NCBI GenBank assembly: GCA_910579155.1
Contig: CAJTTS010000001.1
Coordinates: 28,369 to 92,368 of the forward strand
Source of the DNA: an uncultured Oscillospiraceae bacterium
GTDB taxonomy: Bacteria; Bacillota_A; Clostridia; Oscillospirales; Oscillospiraceae
Reading direction: 5' to 3'
Length of the DNA stretch: 64,000 nucleotides
Shown: piece by piece, positions 41,541 to 49,298 of the stretch
Layout: each line of letters begins with the position of its first letter
Position numbering within the stretch: position 1 is the stretch's first letter
Made by a program: the position numbers and the translations under genes
Notes under the pieces: generated by a model
Told to the model about the DNA's origin: nothing
What the model saw: the letters and a program-made list of their open reading frames with translations, nothing else
The model's database searches: none

Positions 41541-42281
41541 TCAAATATGTGAGAATGCCTCGCTGTTGGTGCAGTATACGATATCGCTGCGCCCCGCGAT
41601 GGCCTCAAAAAGCCGTTCCAGGGCATCCCAGCTGGCATTGCCCTTTCCGTAGTCCATTTCATAGCTGTGCGCCCAGAGGTATAGCAGCAAGTCCCGATCC
41701 TGGGCCTCCTCGCGCTTGAAGCGCTCCACCAGCTTCATGGCGTCCTTCAAAATGATGGAGGTGGAGGGGCGAAAGTTCAGCGGGTTTTCGGGGAACTCAT
41801 AGCCGCCGGAGGGGAACACTGCCCTGGCATACCGGTAGCCCCGTTCCTTCAAATACGCCTGCACCGCCGGTGAGGTGGAGCCCTGCGCATAAGCATGGCC
41901 CACGATGGGGACGCCAAAGAGCCCCTCCAGGGCGGCCTTGTCCGCGTCCACCGACGCGCGCATTTCGTCCTCGCTGACAGCGCCCAGGGATTCATGCCGG
42001 AAGCCATGGGTGGCAATTTCCATCCCCTCATAGACCTGGAGCACCTCGTCCTGCGGGATTCGGTTGTGCCGCACATAGGAGAAGGGCCACTTGTGCTTTA
42101 CCCCCTCGGGGCAGTCCTGGAAGGAGAAGGTTCCGATCCCCTTCACCTCGCCGCGGACGCCGAACAGGCCGGCATTGAGGTTGAAGGTTCCTTTAAGCCC
42201 GTATTGCTTCATCAGCCGGATGACCCGCTTGTCCTGCTCCAGCCCATCATCGAAGCTGAGTGTAAAATACTTCTTGCCCAT
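41541..42281 (-). CDS. Polysaccharide deacetylase family protein (CE4/NodB-like), cytoplasmic
   Basis: This is a 246-residue NodB-fold protein. The metal and base Asp pair is at 11-12 (LSFDDG), with the His motif ATHGFRHESLG, and a C-terminal LYLWAHSYEMDYG. It has no signal peptide, unlike most CE4 enzymes that act on cell wall or extracellular polymers. That suggests it removes acyl groups from oligosaccharides after import. It lies two bases from the SGNH esterase gene. A distant polysaccharide deacetylase-like role such as an unknown amidohydrolase is also possible. Confidence 0.85.
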   Translation of the reverse strand: MGKKYFTLSFDDGLEQDKRVIRLMKQYGLKGTFNLNAGLFGVRGEVKGIGTFSFQDCPEGVKHKWPFSYVRHNRIPQDEVLQVYEGMEIATHGFRHESLGAVSEDEMRASVDADKAALEGLFGVPIVGHAYAQGSTSPAVQAYLKERGYRYARAVFPSGGYEFPENPLNFRPSTSIILKDAMKLVERFKREEAQDRDLLLYLWAHSYEMDYGKGNASWDALERLFEAIAGRSDIVYCTNSEAFSHI

Positions 42282-42283
42282 GC

Positions 42284-43408
42284 CTACGCCTCCCCGGTCA
42301 GCTGTTTCAAATCGTATGCCTGTGCCAGCAGCATACCGCCGGCCTGGTTCGGGTGCAGGTGATCGCCCTGATGGTAGCGCTCGTCGGTGACCGAGGGATT
42401 GTTCTGGTCCCGCAGCAGGGCATCCGCGTCAAATATGTAGTCGAACATCGTGCTTTCCCTGATCCATCCGTTGATACTGACCCGCAGGGCCTCCATCTCC
42501 GGGGTATAGCCCTTTTTCACAAACCCGATGCGGGGCGGGAGGGTCTGGGCAATCACCCGGACGCCCATCTTGTGGAGCCGCTCCACGATGTCTGTTACGG
42601 CAGACGCGTATTTTTCCAGGGAGATAAGCGCCTCTGTCTTTTTGGAGTAATAAGCCGCGTCATTGACGCCCAGCGCGAGGATCACCCCGTGGAGGCCGTC
42701 AAAGCGGAGCACATCGCGTTCAAAACGGGATACCCCCTTTTCCCCGTAGGAAGCCCCCATCAGCCCCGGAATATCATAGAGCAGGCAGTTCCCGCTGATA
42801 CCTGCGTTCATCAGCGCGTACCTGCCGCCGTAGGCGTCGGACAGGCGCTTTTGCAGCGGCTTCACCCAGCGGTTCATGGCCGTTATGCTGTCCCCGAAGG
42901 CTGCGATGATCTTCGACGGCTGGCCGGTGAGCACATCAATCTGATCCATCCCAGGAATGGCTTCATAGAGGTTGTACTGCTCCTTATAGCCCTCCCTGCG
43001 AACCGGGGGAAGCTCCTTGTCCCCGGTGTGATCGCCCGGGTAGACCACGGCGGCCTCCTCGGTCATATTGCTGTCCATAACCTTTGACGCGTAATAGAGC
43101 CTGATCTCCAGCTCCTCACCCTGGGCCGCCGGGAACGAAATCTCGTCAGAATAGCAGCTTTCTCCCACGGGAACAGAGAAAGAGCCATTGCCGCTGCTCG
43201 TAACGGGGTGCATCTTCCCCTGCGCCCATATCGTCAGTCCGCCGATGGCATAGGGTTTCTTCCCATAGTGATTTGAGAAACGAACCCGAAGCTTCTCACC
43301 GGAAACCTGGGGCGTTACATGAAACACCACCGTTTTCCTTTTCCCTGCCAACAGGCCCATAGCGAATGCGGGGGCGGCGGCTTGATGCCAAATTGGTGTC
43401 CAGTCCAT
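42284..43408 (-). CDS. SGNH/GDSL-family acetylesterase-like hydrolase, cytoplasmic
   Basis: This is a 374-residue protein. The N-terminal beta-sandwich (1-155, RVRFSNHYGKKPYAIGGLTI) precedes an SGNH hydrolase domain with the nucleophile Ser in AAFGDSITA, Gly in NAGISGN, Asn in ILALGVNDAA and the Asp/His pair in GDHLHPNQAGG. All four blocks are intact. No signal peptide is present. It probably removes acetyl esters from xylo- or pectic oligosaccharides. It is tightly packed with the GH43 and deacetylase genes. Confidence 0.9.
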   Translation of the reverse strand: MDWTPIWHQAAAPAFAMGLLAGKRKTVVFHVTPQVSGEKLRVRFSNHYGKKPYAIGGLTIWAQGKMHPVTSSGNGSFSVPVGESCYSDEISFPAAQGEELEIRLYYASKVMDSNMTEEAAVVYPGDHTGDKELPPVRREGYKEQYNLYEAIPGMDQIDVLTGQPSKIIAAFGDSITAMNRWVKPLQKRLSDAYGGRYALMNAGISGNCLLYDIPGLMGASYGEKGVSRFERDVLRFDGLHGVILALGVNDAAYYSKKTEALISLEKYASAVTDIVERLHKMGVRVIAQTLPPRIGFVKKGYTPEMEALRVSINGWIRESTMFDYIFDADALLRDQNNPSVTDERYHQGDHLHPNQAGGMLLAQAYDLKQLTGEA

Positions 43409-43423
43409 GGTTATCCTCCTTCG

Positions 43424-44887
43424 TTATGCGAGCGTAAAGTTCAAAATATCAAGGGCGCCTTTGCCCTTATACCGAAAATACAGGGGGCAGGAGCCGATGG
43501 GCCGGCGGCTCTCCAGCGCCAGCCGCTTGGCGTTGAATTTCGTGCCGGCAGCCGTCCATTTGTCCGCGGCGGCAATGGAAATGGAAGCTATGACGACACC
43601 CTTTTCCCCGGGCAAAAGCTCCAGTACGCCGCCTCCGCCGCGAACCGTCACGTCGATGCGCGTGGTTTCTTCCAGGTCAAAATATCGGAACCCGGCGACG
43701 CTGCCATTCTTCATTTTGGAAATATAGGCCGTTGGCGCGGTAAGCTCCGTGTCCATCGTCACTTCGCCGTCCTCTGGCTCCGGCGGTTCATAGTCCGGGC
43801 CGTCCTGGGTGATCTCAGGTCCGCCCATAGGGTTGCGGATGCCAAACACCCCGGCGTGATGAAGGACGCAGGCAATGTAGGCCGGATAGGTCCCGATCCC
43901 CTTCAGGGGGCCGCCGTTCAATCCACAGCTTGTGGCCTCCACCATTTGAATCGTGCCGTCCTCCTGGATCTCAATGGGCTCGGCCACGGCCTGCCGGTTC
44001 TTTTTCACTCCGTTGGTGGTGCGGTGGTCAAATATGTACCATTGGCCGTTGACGCACACCATGCCGCCGTGGCTGTTGCCCATGGGATAGGCGGCGTTCA
44101 TGAGCTTTCTGCCGTTCAAACCGATATCGCTGGAGGAGTGGATTGGCCCCTTGTGGATAAAGCCCTTGTCGGGGAACAGGCTCATGGCGTAATTGAGACC
44201 GGTGATGTCGGTGGCCGGATAGACCAGATAGTACCACTCACCGATGTGGCGGATAGAGGGGCCCTCCCAATAGTTCGGCTTCTTGGGGTCAAAATCCGCC
44301 GGCATGATGATCGTCGGCTCGCTGATAATGGTCAGCATGTCAGGCGCGAGTTCCATCACAAACAGGCCCTTGATCTCGTGGCCAAAGTTCCCGTTTGACG
44401 GCTGACCGCTCCCCACATAGAGGAAAACACGTCCGTCATCGTCCACCAGTACGGCGGGGTCAAACACGAACCAGTCTTCCGGCTTTGAGCCATAGACCCG
44501 CCCGTCCGGGAAATGGACGTCGCCCAAATACTGATATTTCCCCGCGGGGGTGTCGCACACGGCGACGGAGGTGATGGACGTATTGGCCACGGAGTAGTAG
44601 AGATAATACCGCCCATCCGTACCGCGCACCACATCCGGGGCATAGTAGGACAGCTTTTCCTTATTCCACGGGGTATCCTCTTTTTTGAAGATCACGCCCT
44701 CGTACCGCCAGTCGGAAAGGTCGCCCACCGGGGCCGACCAGGAGACGTAATTGCCCTCGCAGTATTCCTTGGCTCCAAACAGATCGTGGCTCCCATAGAT
44801 GTACAGCCGGTCGCCAAACACCCTCGGTTCAGCGTCGGGGATGTATTCCCAGCTGGGGAGATAGGGATTGTAGCATTGCCGTTTCAA
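43424..44887 (-). CDS. Glycoside hydrolase family 43, first gene of the operon
   Basis: This is a 487-residue GH43 protein colinear with the one at 36.2-37.6 kb: YNPYLPSWEYIPDAEPRVF with probable base Asp18, YAPDVVRGTDGRYYLYYS, and general acid in YWEGPSIRHIGEWYY. A C-terminal beta-sandwich follows, including GSVAGFRYFDLEETTRIDV. It has no signal peptide. The start is TTG at 44887, eight bases after a strong AAAGGAGG. The 62-base gap to the divergent AraC gene must hold the main operon promoter, but I see no convincing minus-strand hexamers there. Confidence 0.88.
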   Translation of the reverse strand: MKRQCYNPYLPSWEYIPDAEPRVFGDRLYIYGSHDLFGAKEYCEGNYVSWSAPVGDLSDWRYEGVIFKKEDTPWNKEKLSYYAPDVVRGTDGRYYLYYSVANTSITSVAVCDTPAGKYQYLGDVHFPDGRVYGSKPEDWFVFDPAVLVDDDGRVFLYVGSGQPSNGNFGHEIKGLFVMELAPDMLTIISEPTIIMPADFDPKKPNYWEGPSIRHIGEWYYLVYPATDITGLNYAMSLFPDKGFIHKGPIHSSSDIGLNGRKLMNAAYPMGNSHGGMVCVNGQWYIFDHRTTNGVKKNRQAVAEPIEIQEDGTIQMVEATSCGLNGGPLKGIGTYPAYIACVLHHAGVFGIRNPMGGPEITQDGPDYEPPEPEDGEVTMDTELTAPTAYISKMKNGSVAGFRYFDLEETTRIDVTVRGGGGVLELLPGEKGVVIASISIAAADKWTAAGTKFNAKRLALESRRPIGSCPLYFRYKGKGALDILNFTLA

Positions 44888-44900
44888 TGGTGGTTCCTCC

Positions 44901-44929
44901 TTTAAAAACGCGCATTTTTGTGGTATACT
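44901..44929 (+). promoter_or_regulatory. Promoter of the AraC regulator gene
   Basis: TTTAAA (44901-44906), 17 bases, then TATACT (44924-44929), 20 bases ahead of the AraC ATG. The TTTAAA overlaps the RBS region of the divergent GH43 gene. A short GCCC-TCAA-GGGC inverted repeat follows. Confidence 0.6.
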
Positions 44930-44949
44930 GCCCTCAAGGGGGCGTTAGC

Positions 44950-45981
44950 ATGGAAAACATGACACATCTGTATTTTGACAGCATTGATGAGATGCGGGAT
45001 CAAACCGACAGCCATGGCCCGAACTATCTTCGCGACCATACGGCCGAGCGGGACTATTTTTCTCCGTTGTCGGTGGTGACCAGCATCCATACGCCCCAGG
45101 AGTACCTGTTTTCCAACTATATGGATACGTGGTCCTTTTGCGTCCACACTCCGGCAAGAAGCGAGTTCTTTCATGAAACCTATATGCACAAGCATAACTT
45201 CTTCGAGCTGATGTATGTGCAGCGGGGGGACGTCCGGGTCATGATTGAGGAGGCAGAGACCGCCTATACTCAGGGGAACCTCTGCCTCCTCAACCGAAAT
45301 ACCATGCACCGGGAAACAGATATGTCAAACGCGGATATCGTTTACATCGGCATCGACCCCGCGCTGCTGACGCAGTGGCCCAAATCATTTCCGCCGCCGT
45401 TCCAGTACAAAAGCATCCTCAATCAGTTTTTCAGTGACAACCTTTCGGAGCGCGCCGCCTATAAAAAGGACTACCTGGACTTTACCCTTCTGGGGACGGA
45501 CGCGATCCCGCAGCTGACCCAGGAACTGATCCGCGCATTTTCCGTGAAGCGGATCGGCTATCAGTTTGACATCTATTCCTCTTTACTTCGGCTGTTTGCC
45601 GCGCTGGAAAGCCCCGATGTCTATAAGGCCACCCATGTTTCGCTGGGGCACAGCCGGGAGCTGATGGCCGTGGAGCAGGCCAAGAAGCTGATCGAGGCAC
45701 AACACGGGGTCATCCGCCGGACTGAGCTTGCGGAGGCGCTCAACTACTCTTGTGAGCATATCTCCCGCATCATCAAGAGGCACACCGGGTACACCCTCAA
45801 AGCGTATTGCCAGAAGGTGCAGCTGGCTGAGGCTGCACGTCTGCTGAGGAACACGGAATTCCCGGTCAGCCAGATCGCAGCATCGCTGGGATACGAGAAC
45901 AGGACGCAGTTCTACAAAGTATTTCAGCGGGAGTATCATCTCACACCGTTGGAGTACCGCCGGCACGCTTCGGAGGACTGA
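44950..45981 (+). CDS. AraC-family transcriptional regulator of the operon
   Basis: This is a 343-residue regulator. The N-terminal cupin-like sensing domain (MHKHNFFELMYVQRGDVRVMI, about 75-105) is followed by a linker and a C-terminal double helix-turn-helix (about 240-338, TRTELAEALNYSCEHISRIIK-like, then AASLGYENRTQFYKVFQREYHLTPLEYR). It is divergent from the 19-gene operon and very probably activates it in response to a released sugar. The ATG at 44950 with AAGGGGG is chosen over a start 21 codons earlier that would include the promoter. Confidence 0.92.
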   Translation: MENMTHLYFDSIDEMRDQTDSHGPNYLRDHTAERDYFSPLSVVTSIHTPQEYLFSNYMDTWSFCVHTPARSEFFHETYMHKHNFFELMYVQRGDVRVMIEEAETAYTQGNLCLLNRNTMHRETDMSNADIVYIGIDPALLTQWPKSFPPPFQYKSILNQFFSDNLSERAAYKKDYLDFTLLGTDAIPQLTQELIRAFSVKRIGYQFDIYSSLLRLFAALESPDVYKATHVSLGHSRELMAVEQAKKLIEAQHGVIRRTELAEALNYSCEHISRIIKRHTGYTLKAYCQKVQLAEAARLLRNTEFPVSQIAASLGYENRTQFYKVFQREYHLTPLEYRRHASED

Positions 45982-45984
45982 GCT

Positions 45985-47457
45985 TTATCCTGCGTTGCGC
46001 TGATCGAGGCATTCGCGGATCTTCCTGCGCTCGTCTTCCTTAATGGGGTATTTACGCAGGATCAGGGCGGATATCACGCCGAGAATTGCGGGGACCAGGC
46101 CCATAATGACGATGAACCAGTTGAGCATGGTGGGGATCTGCGACAGCTCGCCCAGGTAATCAGAGGTGACGGGGTCTACGTTGTAGCCGATCGCCATGAG
46201 CACAGAGCCGATGATTGCCGCAGAAAGCGCCGCCTGAGCCTTGACGATGAAGCCGCCGGCCACCATGGTCAGGGCGGAGCGATCCTTGCCGGTTTTGTAA
46301 ATGTTGTAGTCCATGATTTCCATCTCCACCATGGACTGGGGGACAAAGTCGGTTCCCACACCCACCGCCATGATGAACATGGTGATGAAGAACAGCGCGG
46401 GAGTTTTCGCCAGAAGCCCCGTCATTTGGGCAATGAACAGGATCAGGCCGCCCACCGACTGCATGACCAGCAGGGAGCAGGTCATTTTGATCGGGTTATT
46501 CTTAAAGAGCTTCAGGATCGGGCGGCCAATGACCGCGCCAAACAGCAGCGGGATGAGCATCATCATGGAGGAAATGCCGTTGAGGACACCATACTGCTCC
46601 ATGTTGGTGACGCCGGTGGCAAGGTCAGTACAGAAGCCCCATTTGATGTAGTACGCAGGGGTGGCGAAAATGAGGGACCAGATAAAGCCGGCAAAGATGC
46701 CCTTTAAATAATAGATCACCATGGGCTTGTTCTCTTTGAACAGAAGGAAGAAGTCCTTAAATTTTACCGGTTCTGCCTCATTTCCCTGCGCGCTGTGCTT
46801 TTCCTTGACCAAGAACCAGCCGATCAGGGCAATCACCATCGCCGCGCCAACAATAACGGTGATCAGGATGGCAAACGAGTCGTGATAGTTCCCAACCGTT
46901 TCGTTCACCGTAACCAGCACGGCCGTAAAGGCGGAGGTAACAACACCCAGCATCATGGTCCACACCCGGGGGCCGATGACCAGCTTGGAGCGTTCATTGG
47001 GGTCATTGGTCATCGTCCGAAACAGGAGGTTATCCTTGTAGAAAGACGTGCCAACGTCGAACATGAGGTAGAAGAAGATGACCCACACGACAATCAGCAC
47101 CGGCTTTGTCGCAAAGGCAGACGGGAGCGAGTAGAGGAGGATGCAGCCAATGCCGGTCAGCAGGATGCTGAGGAGGAAGAAGGGCTTGTATTTTCCGATC
47201 TTGGTCCGCTTCCCGCGATCCATCACAAATCCCTGAATCGGATCGTCCACCGCATCAAAGATGCGGGCGAACAGGAGCAGCGATGTGGCCAGCGTGGCTC
47301 CCATGGCGCCCAGCCCCGCATAGTCGGTCATATACTGCATGAATAGACTGGACATGAACACGGTGCAAAGCCCATTTACAGTGGACAGCGCGGTGGTGCC
47401 GAAACAGTCTCGCAGCGTAACGGCATCCGGGTTTTTAACTCTGGTGCGTTTTACCAT
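45985..47457 (-). CDS. GPH-family sugar:cation symporter
   Basis: This is a 490-residue transporter with about twelve membrane helices. GPH features include RIFDAVDDPIQGFVMDRGKRT after helix 2, NDPNERSKLV in the central loop and VPQSMVEMEIMDYNIYKTGK near helix 10. The ATG at 47457 follows GAGGGAG, and an ATG seven codons earlier lacks a site. It ends three bases from the AraC stop in convergent orientation with no visible terminator. Its upstream gap carries a perfect 16-bp palindrome, so it is probably regulated separately. Confidence 0.92.
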   Translation of the reverse strand: MVKRTRVKNPDAVTLRDCFGTTALSTVNGLCTVFMSSLFMQYMTDYAGLGAMGATLATSLLLFARIFDAVDDPIQGFVMDRGKRTKIGKYKPFFLLSILLTGIGCILLYSLPSAFATKPVLIVVWVIFFYLMFDVGTSFYKDNLLFRTMTNDPNERSKLVIGPRVWTMMLGVVTSAFTAVLVTVNETVGNYHDSFAILITVIVGAAMVIALIGWFLVKEKHSAQGNEAEPVKFKDFFLLFKENKPMVIYYLKGIFAGFIWSLIFATPAYYIKWGFCTDLATGVTNMEQYGVLNGISSMMMLIPLLFGAVIGRPILKLFKNNPIKMTCSLLVMQSVGGLILFIAQMTGLLAKTPALFFITMFIMAVGVGTDFVPQSMVEMEIMDYNIYKTGKDRSALTMVAGGFIVKAQAALSAAIIGSVLMAIGYNVDPVTSDYLGELSQIPTMLNWFIVIMGLVPAILGVISALILRKYPIKEDERRKIRECLDQRNAG

Positions 47458-47509
47458 AACAATCTCTCCCTCTGTCATTTTACTTGACGGTCACAATCAA
47501 TCAGAGCCT

Positions 47510-47539
47510 GGATTTGTACAAATCCTACAATAAATAATA
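47510..47539 (-). promoter_or_regulatory. Candidate operator palindrome and -10 of the GPH symporter gene
   Basis: GGATTTGTACAAATCC (47510-47525) is a perfect 16-bp palindrome. On the minus strand a TATTAT (47534-47539) lies just upstream, so the palindrome would cover the transcription start. No clear -35 is seen. The rest of 47479-47705 is AT-rich and shows no gene. Confidence 0.6.
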
Positions 47540-47705
47540 GGGGATTCGGGTGTGTTCCACAATGACAAAAAGCCACCCTTTTTCAACATACTGTATCATT
47601 TTATTTCGTGTTTTCAGAGGCGAATGATTGAGAAATATTTTGTTACAGCATTGCGCGTAAGCACCTCAAAAAATGTGGAGCTGTTGATTTATCCAAGTGA
47701 TCTCA

Positions 47706-49286
47706 TCATTTTTTGCCCACTGTTTCGTCTGTGATAGATTCCATGGCCTGCCCCAGGCTCATGCCGCCTGCAACAGCCTCCTTCCGGGCGGCATTCACCG
47801 CCTGGATGGTCTTCATCTTCTCGCCAGTCAGGGAGTAGCCCTTCATGGCCAGCAGGGTGGCCGCCCAGGCCAGCATGGGGATGATACAGAACATCACGAT
47901 CACCGCCACCTTGATGCCGCCGGAGTAAGGCGTACCGTCGTCCGGCAGTTCGTGCAGGCCCGCGCAGATGAGGAAAATAAACGCCACCAGCGTCTGGGCC
48001 AGGGAGGACACCAGCTTGTCCACCAGGGAGAACAGGGTACCCATGATGCCCGGTATGTACTTGCCGGAGCGGTAGGTCTCGTAGTCGGAGCAGTCCGCCA
48101 CCATGGGAATGGGCATATCCGCTGTGGCGTAGTACGCGCCGTAGCCGATACCGAAGAAAATGATAAACAGGATGGTGTACAGGTTGATGGCACCGCCGCC
48201 CTGGAAGGGGAAGGACAGCATACGGGCCGGAGTGCCGTGGTCGCTGAACAGCAGCAGCGCCAGCACGCCCACGTAGCAGCCCAGGGCTACGGAGACGTAG
48301 CGCACCAGGGACGCCCGCTGTCCCAGCTTCTGAGAGGTGCGCATACTGAGCAGGAAGAAGGGCACCGCGCACACGTAGCCCAGCACCATCATGGGCAGGT
48401 AGAGGGAGTTGTAGTTGCCCATCAGGATGCCGTACAGCGCCAGCAGGACAGTGGTGTTGGTAGCGATGGCCAGGGCCAGCTTGCACCCCGCGCCCGCCAC
48501 CATCAGCCGCTGCATGGGCTTGTTGTTCTTGATGATTTCCACGTACTCGGAGAGCTTCACCTTCTCCTGCTTTTCGCCGCCGATACCATAGTACTTGGGG
48601 TTATCCTTCTCGGCAATGCCGATGATGGCCAGGATAGTCAGGAACACGGAAATGGCGATGCCGATGGGGGTGATGATGCGGTACACCATGGGATCAGCGT
48701 AGCCGGAGGTGATGACGTTGCCCGCCGCGTCCTTCACGTCGTACATCCCCTTCACCAGCGGGATCATGAATTGCATGACCCCCATGCCCAGCAGGGAGCC
48801 CACCGTATTGAAGATGGTGAACATGGGCCGCTGGTTGGGGTCGTTGGTGAGCACGGTCTGGCCCGCCCGGGTACAGGAGGTCTGGAAGGTGTAGCCGATG
48901 ACCCAGACGAAATACACTACCACGAAAGCCACGTAGCGCAGCCACATCATGCTCTCAGGAATGAACGGCAGCAGCACATAAAGCGCGATAACGCTCACCG
49001 CCATGACGGCGCTGCCCAGGATCATGAAGGGGCGGAATTTGCCGATCCTGGTGCTGGTGCGGTCCATCATGGCGCCGATGATGGGGTCGGTGACGGCGTC
49101 GCACACCCGCATCACGGTGACCATGATGGAGGCAAACATACCCAGCTTCAAAATGCTAGAGCCGAACTGGGCCACATAGGACAGGATCAGGACAAAATAG
49201 ACGTTGGTTGCGCCGTTGTTCAGTGGGAACAGCATTAACTGATACGGCTTTGCACGGTTCAGCGTAGTATTGGGCTCTTGGCTCAT
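47706..49286 (-). CDS. GPH-family sugar:cation symporter
   Basis: This is a 526-residue transporter with about twelve helices. It has VCDAVTDPIIGAMMDRTSTR after helix 2, NDPNQRPMFTIFN in the central loop and ADCSDYETYRSGKYIPGIMG near the C-terminal half, all GPH hallmarks. A long cytoplasmic C-terminal tail (about 485-526) is present. It is 12 bases downstream of the GH3 gene and probably imports the disaccharides or glycosides that the GH3/GH2 pair cleaves. Confidence 0.92.
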   Translation of the reverse strand: MSQEPNTTLNRAKPYQLMLFPLNNGATNVYFVLILSYVAQFGSSILKLGMFASIMVTVMRVCDAVTDPIIGAMMDRTSTRIGKFRPFMILGSAVMAVSVIALYVLLPFIPESMMWLRYVAFVVVYFVWVIGYTFQTSCTRAGQTVLTNDPNQRPMFTIFNTVGSLLGMGVMQFMIPLVKGMYDVKDAAGNVITSGYADPMVYRIITPIGIAISVFLTILAIIGIAEKDNPKYYGIGGEKQEKVKLSEYVEIIKNNKPMQRLMVAGAGCKLALAIATNTTVLLALYGILMGNYNSLYLPMMVLGYVCAVPFFLLSMRTSQKLGQRASLVRYVSVALGCYVGVLALLLFSDHGTPARMLSFPFQGGGAINLYTILFIIFFGIGYGAYYATADMPIPMVADCSDYETYRSGKYIPGIMGTLFSLVDKLVSSLAQTLVAFIFLICAGLHELPDDGTPYSGGIKVAVIVMFCIIPMLAWAATLLAMKGYSLTGEKMKTIQAVNAARKEAVAGGMSLGQAMESITDETVGKK

Positions 49287-49298
49287 AAAGATTCCTCC

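Noticed and set aside
44888..44949. Minus-strand promoter of the 19-gene operon
   Set aside because: A TTGAGG is present but no acceptable -10 lies at the right distance, so no promoter is claimed, although one must be near.
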